Of a stretch of 64,000 bases of DNA, positions 26,846 to 35,333 are shown piece after piece. The stretch's first letter is position 1. Each line of letters opens with the position of its first letter. The stretch spans positions 21,363 through 85,362 of the forward strand of contig NZ_KB912914.1 of assembly GCF_000383875.1 (NCBI RefSeq), written 5' to 3'. The position numbers and the translations under genes are program-made. The stretch comes from Caldibacillus debilis DSM 16016. Its GTDB lineage: Bacteria > Bacillota > Bacilli > Bacillales > Caldibacillaceae. Below the pieces are notes generated by a model. It had not been told where the DNA came from. It did not search any database and saw only the letters and a list, made by a program, of their open reading frames with translations.

Positions 26846-27136
26846 TTGGACAAAACTGAACCGATCATCGACAAAAGTGCCTTGATTTTAGACAAACCGC
26901 ACCATATGTTGGACACCGGAACCGATGATGGACATTTTTGTTGCGATGATGGACATTTTTTCGGCGATGATGGCTATTTTTTCTTTCATGTTGGACATAT
27001 TTTTTCCCATGTTGAACATTATTTTTAAAATAATGGACAAACCATTGAAAATGTTGGACAGTCAACCGCGGAATTGGACAATTTTTTATCGATATTGAAC
27101 GATTCCGCCGCCATTTTGGACATTCCGGCGGAAGTC
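26846..27136. repeat. Array of 14 degenerate repeats with 21-bp period
   Basis: The word WTGGACA (variants TCGACA, TTAGACA, TTGAACA) recurs with its last base at 26852, 26873, 26894, 26915, 26934, 26955, 26976, 26997, 27018, 27039, 27060, 27080, 27101 and 27122. Steps are 21 bp except one of 19 and one of 20. Consensus is roughly WTGGACATTTTT-N6-GATG. The 19- and 20-bp steps break any heptad-repeat reading frame, so a DNA-level role (protein binding every two helical turns) is more likely than a protein. It lies between dapA and rnjB. Confidence 0.85.
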
Positions 27137-27807
27137 CTCAAAGGAATGTCGGCCAATTCTTTCATCATATCGTTTCCCACACGAAACCCATTTTTCGGCT
27201 GCTTATCCCAATCTTGCGAGGCCGCCGCCTTCCCCGGCCGGGAACATCCCTTTTCGGCATGGCCTGTGAACGCCGAATCCGGCCAAAGTGCGGGACGGCC
27301 GCCAGGCGAACCCCGCTTTTCGTCCGATGCCCATGGGAGCATCCGCCCCTTTTGGCCGAGGCGGCCGGTTGCGGGTTCAAAAATCCCGCCCGCGCGATCA
27401 TTCCTTTTCCTCGCTTGCGGGTGACGAGTCGTATTTTCTCCGTCGGTTTTCGCCGCACGGGTCATTTTTTCTTATACGGACACGACATTCCCCATCGGAA
27501 AAAGTCACCCGCGATTTCGGTTTTTGGGAACGGCAGGATCTTCTGCGCCGGAACGGGAAAGGGGGGAAACCCGCCGGAAGAAGTTTCTCTCGCCTTGAAA
27601 TTCGCCGCGTTTTCCGTCCGTCGGATTTTGAAAGCCAAACGGAAGTCGCTCACCCTGCCCGCAGTTTTTCCGTTTGCGGGAGTTTGTCCGTCTTTGCCGC
27701 AAGTTTCACCGTCTCTTTCCGGGTTTCGAGTTTGCCGCCCGGCTTCACCATAGGCGTAACCAGCAATCCCGAAGGATACCGGCCTTCGATCGGAAAGCCC
27801 GAATCCT
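27137..27807. other. GC-rich spacer without recognisable gene
   Basis: About 670 bp between the two repeat arrays. Several open frames overlap on both strands, but their products are compositionally odd (Arg/Pro/Ser-rich) and resemble no family that I know. No promoter, RNA gene or terminator is evident. Confidence 0.45.
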
Positions 27808-27890
27808 GCGGTCAGGGGGCGGTCTCAGACCCGAACGAACGGCTGTAAGACTCTCCCCCGAAATATCTGCTTATTCCGCGGTCAGGGGGC
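27808..27890. repeat. Pair of direct repeats GCGGTCAGGGGGC, 70 bp apart
   Basis: The 13-bp word is exact at 27808-27820 and 27878-27890, and both copies are followed by similar GGTYTCRGACCC sequence that can fold (GGTCTCAGACC). The 70-bp offset is close to the spacing of the palindromic elements starting at 28014. Confidence 0.6.
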
Positions 27891-28013
27891 CGGTTTCGGA
27901 CCCTTCCCGAAACGGTGCGGCCGATCAAGTTTTTCGGACAGGGCGCCTTTTCCCACCGGAAAATCGCGGCGCTTCTCCCGGATCCGTTGAGCGGGGGGAT
28001 TTCCCGGCTCTAA

Positions 28014-28312
28014 GGATGGGCATTCGCGAAATATCGACCGCCCGGAAACGAATTTGGGATCGTCCAAACCCTTAAGGAGCATTTCCGTAAAATTCGGGCT
28101 GCGCTCCATCCTGCGTTCGGAGGAGATTTTCTGTTCCAAGTAAGAAGTGCTTTCCCTAAAAATCGGACTGCTTTGGGAACGAATTTGTGATCGTCCGTAT
28201 CCGGCGTGAAGAGCATTCCCGGTAAATTCCGGACGCTCCCCATCCGGCCATCGGAGGAGATTTCCCGCCCAAAGGAAGGGGAGCATTCCCGAAACATTCG
28301 GGCTGCTCCCTG
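28014..28312. repeat. Five palindromic elements in tandem units of about 130 bp
   Basis: Elements of about 30 bp near 28014, 28074, 28144, 28209 and 28279 share the pattern GGAGCATTCCCG-N5-CGGGCTGCTCC and can each form a hairpin; the last (28279-28310) is almost perfect. Odd and even elements alternate, giving a larger unit of 129-134 bp that also repeats CGAATTTG-GATCGTCC and CGGAGGAGATTT. The array begins about 40 bp after dapA in its direction of transcription. A long minus-strand open frame through it only mirrors the repeats. Confidence 0.7.
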
Positions 28313-28354
28313 AAGATACGAAGGTACTCCTTTTCCGGCCGGATGGGAAATCCA

Positions 28355-29236
28355 TCAGATTTTGCCGACTTCTTTCAACAAATCCATGAGCCTGTTTCTT
28401 TCTTCCGCCGTCAGCGGAACTAAAGGCAATCGGACGCTTCCCACGTCCAGGCCGGTCAGCTGCAGGGCCGTTTTCACGGGAGCGGGGCTCGGGGCCATGA
28501 ACAGCCCTTTCATCAGGGGAAGCAATGTATGATGCCATTTCTGGGCCGTCCGATAGTCTCCGGCGAAAAAGGCCTTGATCATTTTTTGCATCTCGTCTCC
28601 GACCACGTGGGAGGCCACGCTGACGACCCCTTCCCCGCCGATGGAAAGAACCGGAAGGGTCAGGCTGTCATCCCCGCTGTACAGGGCAAAATCATCCGGG
28701 GTGTTGGCGATGATTTCCGACATTTGGTTCAGATCTCCACCCGCCTCCTTCACGGCGCGCACATTGGGGATTTCCGCCAGACGGATGACGGTTTCGGGGA
28801 GCATATTGACGCCGGACCTGCCGGGGATATTGTAAAGCATGACGGGGAGGGACGTGGCTTCGGCAATGGCGCGGAAGTGTTGGTAAATCCCTTCCTGGTT
28901 CGGCTTGTTGTAATAGGGAACGACGAGGAGAATCCCGTCCACGCCGATTTCCTCCGCCTTTTTCGTAAGCTCCACCGATTCCTTCGTATTGTTGCTCCCC
29001 GTGCCGGCGATGACCGGGACCCTGCCGTTTACGACTTTCACCACATGCTTAAAGAGGGCGATCTTTTCTTCCTTCGTCAGCGTCGGAGATTCCCCCGTCG
29101 TGCCGGCGACGACAAGGGAGTCGCTCCCGTGCTGGATCAGGTATTCCACCAGGTAGGTCGTTTTTTGGAAATCGATATACCCTTTGGCGTCAAAGGGGGT
29201 GACCATCGCAGTGGAAATGCGTCCAAAGATCGACAT
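28355..29236 (-). CDS. dapA: 4-hydroxy-tetrahydrodipicolinate synthase
   Basis: DapA condenses pyruvate with aspartate semialdehyde, the entry to diaminopimelate, lysine and spore dipicolinate. The 293-residue TIM barrel shows the pyruvate-binding motif AGTTGESPTLT, Tyr in YNIPGRSGVNM and the Schiff-base lysine in RAVKEAGGD (about residue 161). It follows dapG by 4 bp with AAGGAGTGAG as ribosome-binding site, as the last gene of spoVFA-spoVFB-asd-dapG-dapA. No ordinary terminator follows; the palindromic array begins just beyond. Confidence 0.97.
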   Translation of the reverse strand: MSIFGRISTAMVTPFDAKGYIDFQKTTYLVEYLIQHGSDSLVVAGTTGESPTLTKEEKIALFKHVVKVVNGRVPVIAGTGSNNTKESVELTKKAEEIGVDGILLVVPYYNKPNQEGIYQHFRAIAEATSLPVMLYNIPGRSGVNMLPETVIRLAEIPNVRAVKEAGGDLNQMSEIIANTPDDFALYSGDDSLTLPVLSIGGEGVVSVASHVVGDEMQKMIKAFFAGDYRTAQKWHHTLLPLMKGLFMAPSPAPVKTALQLTGLDVGSVRLPLVPLTAEERNRLMDLLKEVGKI

Positions 29237-29240
29237 AGGC

Positions 29241-30515
29241 TCACTCCTTCATCTTTTTACTGAGGATGCTGATCTCATCAATGGCCTCCCGCTCCCACTG
29301 TTCTTCATCGAGGCGGAAAGCGTCGTGAAGGGCGTTGACCGCTTTCGCCAAATCCTTTTGTTTGACGAGCACCCAGATCGTCGTGTAGCTGTCCGCCGAC
29401 TGCAGGATGCGGATTCCCTGTTCGGAAAGGGCGGTTACGATTTTTGATGCGACCCCGGGAACTCCCGTGATCCCCGCGCCGACGACGGAGACTTTGGCAC
29501 AATGGTTTTCAATGACCGGATCGTAACCGAGGGATTCCAGAACGGCACGGGCTTTTTCCGCCAGATGATCCTGGACCGTGTAACAAACATGGTTGGGGGA
29601 AATGTTGATGAAGTCGACGGAGATTTGTTCCTTGGCCATCGCCTTGAAGACATCGACTTCCAGGTTGTACTGATCCTTTTTGGCGTAAACCTTGATTTGG
29701 CTGATGTTGCTGACGTAGGCGATCCCCGTCACCAGCCGTTCACGGATCTCCCCGCCCCGGTTTTTCTTCGCCAGTTTCGTGACCAGCGTCCCCGGGCTGT
29801 CGGAATAGGTGGAACGGATGCGGATCGGTACGTCGGCATGCATGGCGATCTCCACGGCCCGCGGATGGATGACCTTCGCCCCCTGGTAAGCCAGATTGCT
29901 GATTTCGTTGTAGGTCACGACGGAAAGTTTGCGGGCTTTGTCGGTGATCCGCGGGTCCGCGGTCATCACCCCGTCCACATCGGTGAAAATATCGATCCAT
30001 TCCGCCTGGAGGGCGGCCCCCAATGCGGCCGCCGTCGTATCGCTTCCGCCCCTGCCGATCGTCGTCACTTCCCCGTCTTCCGTTTCCCCCTGGAAGCCGG
30101 CCACGACGACGGCGTCATGGGATTCCAGTTCCTTCAGGAGCCTTTGGCAGTTGACCTCGATGATTTTGGCATCGGTAAACTCGCCGTTCGTCCGGAATCC
30201 CGCCTGCGCCCCGGTGAGGGCCGTCGCGCGGATGCCGTTTTTCAGCAACAGATTGCTGAAGACAACGGCGGAGATGATCTCGCCGCAGGAGAGCAGCAGA
30301 TCCATTTCCCGTTTAGAAACCCGGGCGTCGTTTCCGCCGACGAGGGACAACAACGTGTCCGTGGCGTACGGATCGCCCATGCGCCCCATGGCGGAGACGA
30401 CGATGACGGGCTTATATCCTTCATCCAAAGCCTTGCGGACGTGTTTGAGGGCCTGTTTGCGGTTTTCTTCGGTTCGGACGGACGTACCGCCGAATTTTTG
30501 TACGATGATTTTCAT
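29241..30515 (-). CDS. dapG: Aspartate kinase I
   Basis: DapG phosphorylates aspartate at the head of the lysine/diaminopimelate branch. The 424-residue protein has the kinase start IIVQKFGGTSV, a GRGGSDTTAAALGAAL substrate loop and FTDVDGVMTADPR, then two ACT domains (KVSVVGAGITGVPGVASKI in the second). B. subtilis DapG is inhibited by diaminopimelate and serves spore and wall synthesis; the same is likely here given its operon with asd, dapA and the dipicolinate synthase genes. It starts 13 bp after asd. Confidence 0.96.
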   Translation of the reverse strand: MKIIVQKFGGTSVRTEENRKQALKHVRKALDEGYKPVIVVSAMGRMGDPYATDTLLSLVGGNDARVSKREMDLLLSCGEIISAVVFSNLLLKNGIRATALTGAQAGFRTNGEFTDAKIIEVNCQRLLKELESHDAVVVAGFQGETEDGEVTTIGRGGSDTTAAALGAALQAEWIDIFTDVDGVMTADPRITDKARKLSVVTYNEISNLAYQGAKVIHPRAVEIAMHADVPIRIRSTYSDSPGTLVTKLAKKNRGGEIRERLVTGIAYVSNISQIKVYAKKDQYNLEVDVFKAMAKEQISVDFINISPNHVCYTVQDHLAEKARAVLESLGYDPVIENHCAKVSVVGAGITGVPGVASKIVTALSEQGIRILQSADSYTTIWVLVKQKDLAKAVNALHDAFRLDEEQWEREAIDEISILSKKMKE

Positions 30516-30528
30516 GTCAACACCTCGG

Positions 30529-31572
30529 TTACAGCCATTGGTTGCGGATAAGGCTTTCGGCGATTTGGATGGAATTCAGCGCGGCGCCTTTCAGCAGATT
30601 ATCCGATACGATCCACATATGGAAGCCGTTGGCCACATCCAGATCACGCCGGATTCTTCCGACGAAAACCTCGTCTTTTCCGGACGCAAAATAGGGCATC
30701 GGATAAATTTGCCCGGCGCGGTCGTCCTGCAAAAGGACCCCGGGGGATCCGGCGAGGACGCTGCGGATTTCCGCTTCGGTCGCGCGATCCGATTCCACCT
30801 CGAAATATACCGATTCCGAATGGCCCCGTTCCGCCGGAATGCGGACGCAGGTGGCTGCGATTTTTAATTCGGGGAAATGCATGATTTTTCTCGTTTCATT
30901 GATCATTTTCATCTCTTCAAAAGTGAACCCGTTATCCTGAAAAACGTCGATTTGCGGAATGGCGTTAAAAGCGATCGGGTAATGTTTTTCCGCGCTCCTT
31001 ACCGGCAAAATTTCCGCCTGCGGGCGTTCGCCGGCAAGTACCGCCTTCGTTTGTTCGACCATTTCCCGGACGGCCTGCGCCCCCGCGCCGCTGACCGCCT
31101 GATAGGTGGAGACGATCACCCGCTTGAGGCCGAAGGCTTTCCGGATCGGCTGAAGGGCGACGACAAGCTGGATTGTCGAACAATTCGGGTTTGCGATAAT
31201 TCCTTTATGATCCTTTAAGTCCTCTTCGTTCACTTCGGGAACAACGAGAGGCACGTCGGGGTCCATGCGGAAGGCGCTCGTGTTGTCGATCACCACCGCC
31301 CCCCGTTTCACCGCCTCGCCGGCCAAGGTTTTGGAAATGGCGCCGCCCGCGGAAAACAGGGCGATGTCCACGCCGGAAAAACTTTCCGGTTTGGCTTCCT
31401 CCACGATGATCTTCTCGCCTTTAAAAACCATTTCCTTCCCTTTGGACCGGCTGGAGGCGAGCAGGGTGAGTTTTTTCACGGGGAAATTCCGTTCTTCCAA
31501 TTTTTTTACCATTTGCTGGCCGACGGCGCCCGTAGCCCCGACGACTGCCACATGATATCCTTGATTGCCCAT
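30529..31572 (-). CDS. asd: Aspartate-semialdehyde dehydrogenase
   Basis: Asd reduces aspartyl phosphate to aspartate semialdehyde with NADPH. The 347-residue protein has the Rossmann motif [12 protein letters not shown], the catalytic cysteine in [11 protein letters not shown] (about residue 130) and the catalytic histidine in [11 protein letters not shown]. Its ATG follows AAGGAGC. A 129-bp gap separates it from spoVFB and holds a possible vegetative promoter, so asd-dapG-dapA can be made in growing cells apart from the sporulation transcript. Confidence 0.96.
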   Translation of the reverse strand: MGNQGYHVAVVGATGAVGQQMVKKLEERNFPVKKLTLLASSRSKGKEMVFKGEKIIVEEAKPESFSGVDIALFSAGGAISKTLAGEAVKRGAVVIDNTSAFRMDPDVPLVVPEVNEEDLKDHKGIIANPNCSTIQLVVALQPIRKAFGLKRVIVSTYQAVSGAGAQAVREMVEQTKAVLAGERPQAEILPVRSAEKHYPIAFNAIPQIDVFQDNGFTFEEMKMINETRKIMHFPELKIAATCVRIPAERGHSESVYFEVESDRATEAEIRSVLAGSPGVLLQDDRAGQIYPMPYFASGKDEVFVGRIRRDLDVANGFHMWIVSDNLLKGAALNSIQIAESLIRNQWL

Positions 31573-31634
31573 GAAAATCTGCTCCTTCCTGGGTGAAACC
31601 GTTCATGTTCGCGATGTTTTCTCGCTTATTCCTA

Positions 31635-31643
31635 ATTTTAGCA
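31635..31643 (-). promoter_or_regulatory. Possible extended -10 promoter of asd-dapG-dapA
   Basis: On the minus strand TGCTAAAAT (31643-31635) fits TG-N-TATAAT with one mismatch, about 60 bp before asd. A -35 box is not clear. Confidence 0.4.
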
Positions 31644-31701
31644 CAATCCGCCGGGAAAGGAATCCGTTTGTTTTTCCCATCTCAATGGTTTCCCATTTCC
31701 G

Positions 31702-32298
31702 TCATTTTTTTCGGAACCGTTCGATGATCATCGGCTGGTATTGTTTTCCGGCGAGGGCGTGCTTGACCGTGTCGGCGAGCAGCGTCATGTCGGCGACCAT
31801 GGAATTCGGCTTGTTTGCCGGATCATCCTGGCCGAAGGGGATGAAATAGATGTTTTTGGCCGAAATCAGGCGCATCAAATTGATGCCGTTCAGGCCGAGG
31901 GCGTCGTTCGTCGAAATGCCCAAAACGACCGGGCGCTGGTTTCGCATCGTGGCCTTTGCCGCCATCAGCACCGGGGAATCGGTGAGGGCGTTGGCCAGCT
32001 TGCTCAAGGAGTTCCCCGTCAGGGGGGCGATGACCATGCAGTCGAGGGGGGATTTGGGGCCTAAAGGTTCCGCCTCCACAATGGAATCGATCGCCTTTTT
32101 TCCGGTCACTTCCTCGATCTTTCCGATCCATTCCTCCCCCGAACCGAACCGGGTGGTGGTGTTCTTGACGGTGAAGGAGACGACGGGGACGACTTCCGCC
32201 CCTTCCTCCACCAGCTTTTCGATCTCCGGATACACGGCATCATAGGTGCAATGGGAACCGGTCAATCCGAATCCGATCCGTTTTCCTCGCAATTCCAT
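31702..32298 (-). CDS. spoVFB: Dipicolinate synthase subunit B
   Basis: SpoVFB is the flavoprotein-like subunit (198 residues) of dipicolinate synthase, which oxidises dihydrodipicolinate to dipicolinic acid in the mother cell. The protein begins MELRGKRIGFGLTGSHCTYD and has the flavoprotein-type segments IAPLTGNSLSKLANALTD and RPVVLGISTNDALG. The ATG at 32298 follows AAAGGAGAAG; an open frame extending upstream is only the shadow of spoVFA. It overlaps spoVFA by 37 bp, so the two are coupled. Confidence 0.96.
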   Translation of the reverse strand: MELRGKRIGFGLTGSHCTYDAVYPEIEKLVEEGAEVVPVVSFTVKNTTTRFGSGEEWIGKIEEVTGKKAIDSIVEAEPLGPKSPLDCMVIAPLTGNSLSKLANALTDSPVLMAAKATMRNQRPVVLGISTNDALGLNGINLMRLISAKNIYFIPFGQDDPANKPNSMVADMTLLADTVKHALAGKQYQPMIIERFRKK

Positions 32299-33206
32299 AG
32301 GTTCAACTTCTCCTTTCTTATTAAAAGATCGGTCAATAATTCGACAAGGGCGCCGGCCAGGATCTTTCCGGCCGTTTTCGGCGCGACGATGCCGGGAAGG
32401 CTGGGGGCGAGAAAGGCTTTGATCCCCCGCTTTTCCGCGTAACGGAAGTCCGTTCCTCCAGGTTTGGAAGCAAGATCGATGATAAAGGTGCGGGACGGCA
32501 TTTTGGAAAGGACACCGGCGGTAAGAACGAGAGCCGGGACGGTGTTGATGCAAATGTCCGCATCTTGGACCGCCTCGCCGATTTCCGCGAGGGGAACGGG
32601 CTCCAGGGACATTTCCGCAATTCTTGCCAGATCTTCCTTTTTCCCCGAGACGACTTTCACCTTCGCCCCGAGGGCGGAAAAGGCCCTTGCCGCCGTCATC
32701 CCGACCCGCCCGAAGCCGACGATCACCGTTTTCGAACCGTGAATCGTAATATCCGTATTTTGTATGGCCAACAGCAGGGCTCCCTCCACCGTCGGAACGG
32801 AGTTGCAGATGGCCACATCATCCCTTTCCAGGACAGGTTCCACTTTCCGTCCGGTTTTCTTCTCCAGCTCTTTTAAATATTCATTTTTGATGCCGGAAAA
32901 CAGGACGCAGTATTCGGGGGTTTGCCCGATCAATTCTTCCGCGAGGAAAATCGGTTCCTTGGCGAACAGGGACTCGACCTCCCCCTTCCCGTTCGTTCCG
33001 CCGGCCGGCAAAATGATGGCGTCGATCTCCCGAAAACGGACATCGTCCATTTTTTCCTTTGCCGCGTTTAAAAAAGGGTTTTCCAGCAATTCAAAACCGA
33101 TTAACGTCAATTTGGCATCCAATTCGATCAGCCGATGGATGATTTCCAGCTGGCGCGCATCTCCTCCAATGACTGCCACATTCAGTCCGGTCAACAAGGG
33201 ATTCAC
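32262..33206 (-). CDS. spoVFA: Dipicolinate synthase subunit A
   Basis: SpoVFA (314 residues) is the NAD(P)-binding subunit of dipicolinate synthase. The N-terminal catalytic part begins NVAVIGGDARQLEIIHRL; the Rossmann domain has VIVGFGRVGMTAARAFSALG. The last 15 or so residues beyond the family's usual end come from the overlap with spoVFB. It heads the spoVFA-spoVFB-asd-dapG-dapA operon and has a sigma-K-like promoter, matching mother-cell expression in B. subtilis. Confidence 0.95.
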   Translation of the reverse strand: MNPLLTGLNVAVIGGDARQLEIIHRLIELDAKLTLIGFELLENPFLNAAKEKMDDVRFREIDAIILPAGGTNGKGEVESLFAKEPIFLAEELIGQTPEYCVLFSGIKNEYLKELEKKTGRKVEPVLERDDVAICNSVPTVEGALLLAIQNTDITIHGSKTVIVGFGRVGMTAARAFSALGAKVKVVSGKKEDLARIAEMSLEPVPLAEIGEAVQDADICINTVPALVLTAGVLSKMPSRTFIIDLASKPGGTDFRYAEKRGIKAFLAPSLPGIVAPKTAGKILAGALVELLTDLLIRKEKLNLWNCEENGSDSD

Positions 33207-33244
33207 CTTCTTTTTTCGGGGAAAGAAAAAATTCAGTTCAAAAA

Positions 33245-33272
33245 CATATTATGTTTTGCGCCCGCGGGTGTG
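33245..33272 (-). promoter_or_regulatory. Putative sigma-K promoter of spoVF operon
   Basis: On the minus strand an AC (33271-33270) is followed 16 bp later by CATAATATG (33253-33245), resembling sigma-K sites (AC, 16-17 bp, CATANNNTA) with the final base differing. It lies about 40 bp before spoVFA, a known sigma-K target in B. subtilis. Confidence 0.5.
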
Positions 33273-33733
33273 AAATGTCGGGACGGGGATTGGCAAGAAA
33301 ATGATGCCGCCAGGGGAAGCGGTCCGTTTGCGCCTTGGGGGTCGTCCGTATGGGGAAACACGCGGAATCTTCACAGGGATGCGAGCAGGCCTTCGCCGCA
33401 TGCCGTCGGCCGGGCAACAAAGCCCGGCACAAAGGGCCTGGCCGTTCGCGCCGGGCCGTTTTCTGGGGGGATGCCTTTCCTGGGTCTTGGCTTTCTTCTA
33501 TGGAAACCGTTTCCTGCCGTGCCGCTTCAGCGCCTTTCCCCTTCGTCCCCCGGCCGGTTTGCGGGATCCGGGGATCGGCGCCTGTTTCTTCAAGAAGAAA
33601 CGGCCGCCCCATACCGGTCCCGAAATGCGGGTAGGCCGCACCTTCCCGCCGGGCCAGTGCCGAAAATAGGCGCGGAAGGCTTGGAAAACCCGAACCGGAT
33701 AGGGGCAGCCGGCTATCCTTTTGATAAAAAAAG
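33273..33733. other. GC-rich spacer without recognisable gene
   Basis: About 460 bp between ylmC and spoVFA. Open frames on both strands overlap and give low-complexity basic products without ribosome-binding sites. I see no RNA gene or repeat. Confidence 0.45.
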
Positions 33734-33756
33734 GCCCCAAGCCTGCCGCTTGGAGC
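33726..33756 (-). terminator. Terminator of ylmC
   Basis: On the minus strand GCTCCAAGC (33756-33748) pairs with GCTTGGGGC (33742-33734), then a run of seven T. It lies 5 bp after the ylmC stop. Confidence 0.8.
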
Positions 33757-33761
33757 ACTTT

Positions 33762-34016
33762 TTACGCATCCTCGTATTCACTTTCCGGAAAATCGATGAT
33801 GATCATATCGGTTCCGATCTTTTTAATGTATTTCCAAGGAACGCGGATCTCGCCGCCCGATTTCCTCAGCTGGTACCATTTGCCCGTCGGAATGATCAGG
33901 GCTTGAATCTGCCCCGTCTGTTCGTTGATTTCCAAATCGGTCTGTCCCAGGATGCCCAGCCGTTCCGCCTTTTTCACGTCGACGATCTCTTTTCCGCTCA
34001 GTTCGCTCAGCCGCAA
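33762..34016 (-). CDS. ylmC: PRC-barrel sporulation protein, YlmC/YmxH family
   Basis: An 84-residue PRC-barrel protein with the family opening LRLSELSGKEIVDVKKAERLG and ending in an acidic tail. Family members are sporulation-linked in annotation, but the role is unknown. The TTG at 34016 gives the usual length; an ATG at 34052 would add 12 basic residues whose codons form the purine-rich ribosome-binding region (AGGAGAGGAAGGG), so it is less likely. B. subtilis has ymxH at the same place after mlpA. Confidence 0.88.
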   Translation of the reverse strand: MRLSELSGKEIVDVKKAERLGILGQTDLEINEQTGQIQALIIPTGKWYQLRKSGGEIRVPWKYIKKIGTDMIIIDFPESEYEDA

Positions 34017-34084
34017 AGCCGCATCATCCCTTCCTCTCCTTCTTATACTCATTCTATTGGGAAAGGAGGGATTTTAGAAGAAAA

Positions 34085-35323
34085 TTATTGAACGGCTTTC
34101 GGCAGTTGGCCGTCCGGGCTGATTAAGGCGACGGCGTAGGGTTCCGAAAAGATCTCCCGGCACACGTCGTCCATTTCTTCCTTCGTCACTTCATCGATCA
34201 GGGCGATCATTTCATCCAGGGAGCGGTGTTTCCCCAACAGCAGCTCGTTTTTCCCGTTGCGGCTCATCCGGCTGTTGGTGCTTTCCAGGCTGAGCATTAA
34301 ATTGCCCTTCAATTGTTCCTTGCTGTTTTGCAATTCCTTTTCGGTAATCCCCTTGTCCATCAGCTGGTGCAGGGTTTCCTGGATCGTGTCGAAGAGCACG
34401 TCCAGCTGCTCCGGGCCGGTGCCGCCGTAAATGGTGATCATGCCGCAGTCCTCGTAGGCGGTATGGTAGGAATAGATGGAATAGGCGAGGCCCCGCTGTT
34501 CGCGGACTTCCTGGAACAGCCTGCTGCTCATGCTGCCGCCCAATATGTTGTTGAGAAGAATCAGGGGATAGATCCGTTCATGCCCGAAGGAATACCCTTC
34601 AAAACCGAGGCAAATATGGGCCTGTTCCGTGTCCTTTTTCTTCGTAATGAAATTTTTTTGGAACACCGGCTTGTCCTCTTCGATTTTGCGGCTGGAACCC
34701 TGATAATGGCCGAAGTAGCTTTCAATCTTTTTTACGATCGCCTCGGAGACGTTGCCCGCCACGGAAATGACCACGTTTTCCGGCGTGTACCGTTCCTTCA
34801 TGTAGGAATGGAGCGTCTCCCGGGTGAAGGTCTCCAACGTTTTTTCCGTGCCCAAAATGGGAAAGCCGAGGGGATGGTTTCCGTAAACCGCCTTGCCCAG
34901 CAAGTCGTGCACGAGATCGTCCGGGGTATCTTCATACATTTTGATCTCTTCATAAACCACGTTCTTCTCTTTGATTAATTCTTCCCGGTCGAAGACGGAA
35001 TTGAAAAACATATCCGCCAAGAGGGACAAGGCGTAATCGGCGTGATTATCCAGCACCTTCGCGTAAAAGCAGGTATATTCCTTCGATGTGAAGGCGTTGA
35101 CCTGGCCGCCGATGCTGTCGAAGGATTCGGCGATGTCCCTCGCCGAACGGGTTTTTGTCCCTTTAAAAAACATATGTTCCAAAAAATGGGAGATCCCATT
35201 CAGCTTCGGCGTTTCATTCCTTGATCCGGTCTTGACCCAGATGCCGATGGAAACCGAACGGACCGTGGGAATTTCTTCGAGCACGATGCGAACGCCGTTC
35301 GAGCAGGTAAATTTCTTGATCAT
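34085..35323 (-). CDS. mlpA: M16 family zinc peptidase MlpA (YmxG)
   Basis: A 412-residue processing-peptidase-like M16 protein. The zinc motif is complete: HFLEH in GISHFLEHMFFKG with the third ligand in VVYEEIKMYEDTPDD. The C-terminal half has EVREQRGLAYSIYS. In B. subtilis MlpA influences extracellular protease production (aprE). The ATG at 35323 follows AGGAGG; the ORF's earlier ATG at 35371 lies inside ylxY. It starts 10 bp after ylxY. Confidence 0.94.
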   Translation of the reverse strand: MIKKFTCSNGVRIVLEEIPTVRSVSIGIWVKTGSRNETPKLNGISHFLEHMFFKGTKTRSARDIAESFDSIGGQVNAFTSKEYTCFYAKVLDNHADYALSLLADMFFNSVFDREELIKEKNVVYEEIKMYEDTPDDLVHDLLGKAVYGNHPLGFPILGTEKTLETFTRETLHSYMKERYTPENVVISVAGNVSEAIVKKIESYFGHYQGSSRKIEEDKPVFQKNFITKKKDTEQAHICLGFEGYSFGHERIYPLILLNNILGGSMSSRLFQEVREQRGLAYSIYSYHTAYEDCGMITIYGGTGPEQLDVLFDTIQETLHQLMDKGITEKELQNSKEQLKGNLMLSLESTNSRMSRNGKNELLLGKHRSLDEMIALIDEVTKEEMDDVCREIFSEPYAVALISPDGQLPKAVQ

Positions 35324-35333
35324 GTCATTCCTC

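Noticed and set aside
26786-27028. 80-codon plus-strand frame with heptad-like LDK/DDGHF repeats
   Set aside because: It is the translation of the 21-bp array; 19- and 20-bp steps destroy the heptad frame and no start signal is seen.
27882-28538. 218-codon minus-strand open frame with internally repeated protein sequence
   Set aside because: The repeats are produced by the palindromic DNA array, other frames are open as well, there is no ribosome-binding site, and the frame enters dapA out of phase.
28341-33260. Lysine riboswitch or T-box for the dap genes
   Set aside because: No conserved L-box or T-box sequence was found upstream of asd, dapG or spoVFA.
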